Shown: one piece after another, positions 14,597-14,811 of the stretch | Layout of the letters: each line of letters opens with the position of its first letter | Numbering within the stretch: the first letter of the stretch is position 1 | From: CAZFIM01 sp964519615 | GTDB taxonomy: Bacteria; Chloroflexota; Dehalococcoidia; GIF9; UBA5629 | Assembly: GCA_964519615.1 (NCBI GenBank) | Contig: CAZFIM010000060.1 | Coordinates: 1-14,811 of the forward strand | DNA length: 14,811 nucleotides | Reading direction: 5' to 3' | The notes under the pieces: model-generated | What the model was told of the DNA's origin: nothing | What the model saw: only the letters and a program-made list of their open reading frames with translations | Database searches by the model: none | Program-made: the position numbers and the translations under genes

Positions 14597-14811
14597 ATGT
14601 GTCATCAGTATAAAATTCTTTTTATTGCGGCTGAAGCCAGCCCATTGGTAAAAGTGGGGGGGCTCGGTGATGTAGCCGGTTCACTGCCGTATGAGCTGCA
14701 TTTGAGAGGATATGATGTCCGTATCGTTCTCCCTCGCTATGGGCATATGGACCTTAGCGGCTATACTGAAATATATCACGGTGAAGCAAGTGTAACTAGG
14801 GGAGATAAAAA
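14597..14811 (+). CDS. glgA: Glycogen/starch synthase (GT5), N-terminal part, cut by the window end
   Basis: The first 71 codons of a glycogen synthase, which transfers glucose from ADP-glucose or UDP-glucose to the growing alpha-1,4-glucan. The translation begins MCHQYKILFIAAEASPLVKV, then GGLGDVAGSLPYELHLRG, then YDVRIVLPRYGHMDL. The KVGGLGDVAG block (lysine 19) is the hallmark nucleotide-sugar binding motif of bacterial GlgA, at the usual distance from the N-terminus. The ATG has GGAG five bases upstream (14588-14591). The frame is open to the last base, so the gene continues outside the window. Its divergent neighbour is the phosphorylase. Plant-type starch synthases share this motif; the bacterial setting makes GlgA the natural name. 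Confidence 0.9.
   Translation, partial: MCHQYKILFIAAEASPLVKVGGLGDVAGSLPYELHLRGYDVRIVLPRYGHMDLSGYTEIYHGEASVTRGDK

Noticed and set aside
14396..14605. A 69-codon minus-strand open frame in the glgP/glgA spacer that runs into the glgA start.
   Set aside because: It overlaps the convincing glgA start and ribosome site on the other strand, and the composition is not protein-like. I treat the region as regulatory.

Overview
This window is ordinary bacterial chromosome, almost fully coding, with short operon spacings and a base composition that looks near the mid-40s % GC (estimated by eye). The gene content (cobalamin salvage, a flavin/Fe-S ene-reductase, bacterial glycogen enzymes) fits an anaerobic or facultatively anaerobic bacterium. 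From memory, the gene order of the cobalamin operon (btuF-btuC-btuD-cbiB-cobD-cobT-cobS-cobC-cobU) is like that of Dehalococcoides and relatives, so a Chloroflexota/Dehalococcoidia-type organism is a reasonable but unproven guess. A Firmicutes-type anaerobe cannot be excluded.

Layout. (1) 6-1982, minus: a two-module ene-reductase with a flavin barrel, a four-cysteine cluster and a pyridine-nucleotide-disulfide-oxidoreductase module. (2) 1983-2557: a divergent control region. It has a promoter for the reductase and a good promoter (-10 TATAAT at 2301) for the operon to the right, followed by a leader of about 245 nt. The leader contains elements resembling a divergent cobalamin riboswitch. (3) 2558-10581, plus: nine tightly packed genes, many overlapping or separated by only a few bases. 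They encode a B12 ABC importer (binding lipoprotein, permease, ATPase), then CbiB and CobD (attachment of the aminopropanol arm to the corrin ring), then CobU, CobT, CobC and CobS (nucleotide loop assembly). No corrin-ring synthesis gene is present, so the operon encodes uptake plus late-stage assembly or salvage. (4) 10625-11995, minus: a convergent sodium:solute symporter of unknown substrate. (5) 12196-14319, minus: a short-type alpha-glucan phosphorylase. Divergent from it across 277 AT-rich bases is the start of a glycogen/starch synthase gene (14597 to the window edge). These two would degrade and build storage glucan.

How the parts work together. The importer brings in cobamides or cobinamides. 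CbiB joins the corrin to the aminopropanol phosphate that CobD makes from threonine phosphate. CobU activates the product with GTP. CobT makes alpha-ribazole phosphate from a lower-ligand base, CobS joins the two halves, and CobC removes the phosphate. The most interesting item outside the genes is the candidate riboswitch at about 2326-2492. I found no CRISPR array, IS element, phage gene, tRNA or rRNA, and no clear sign of an undescribed multi-gene system.
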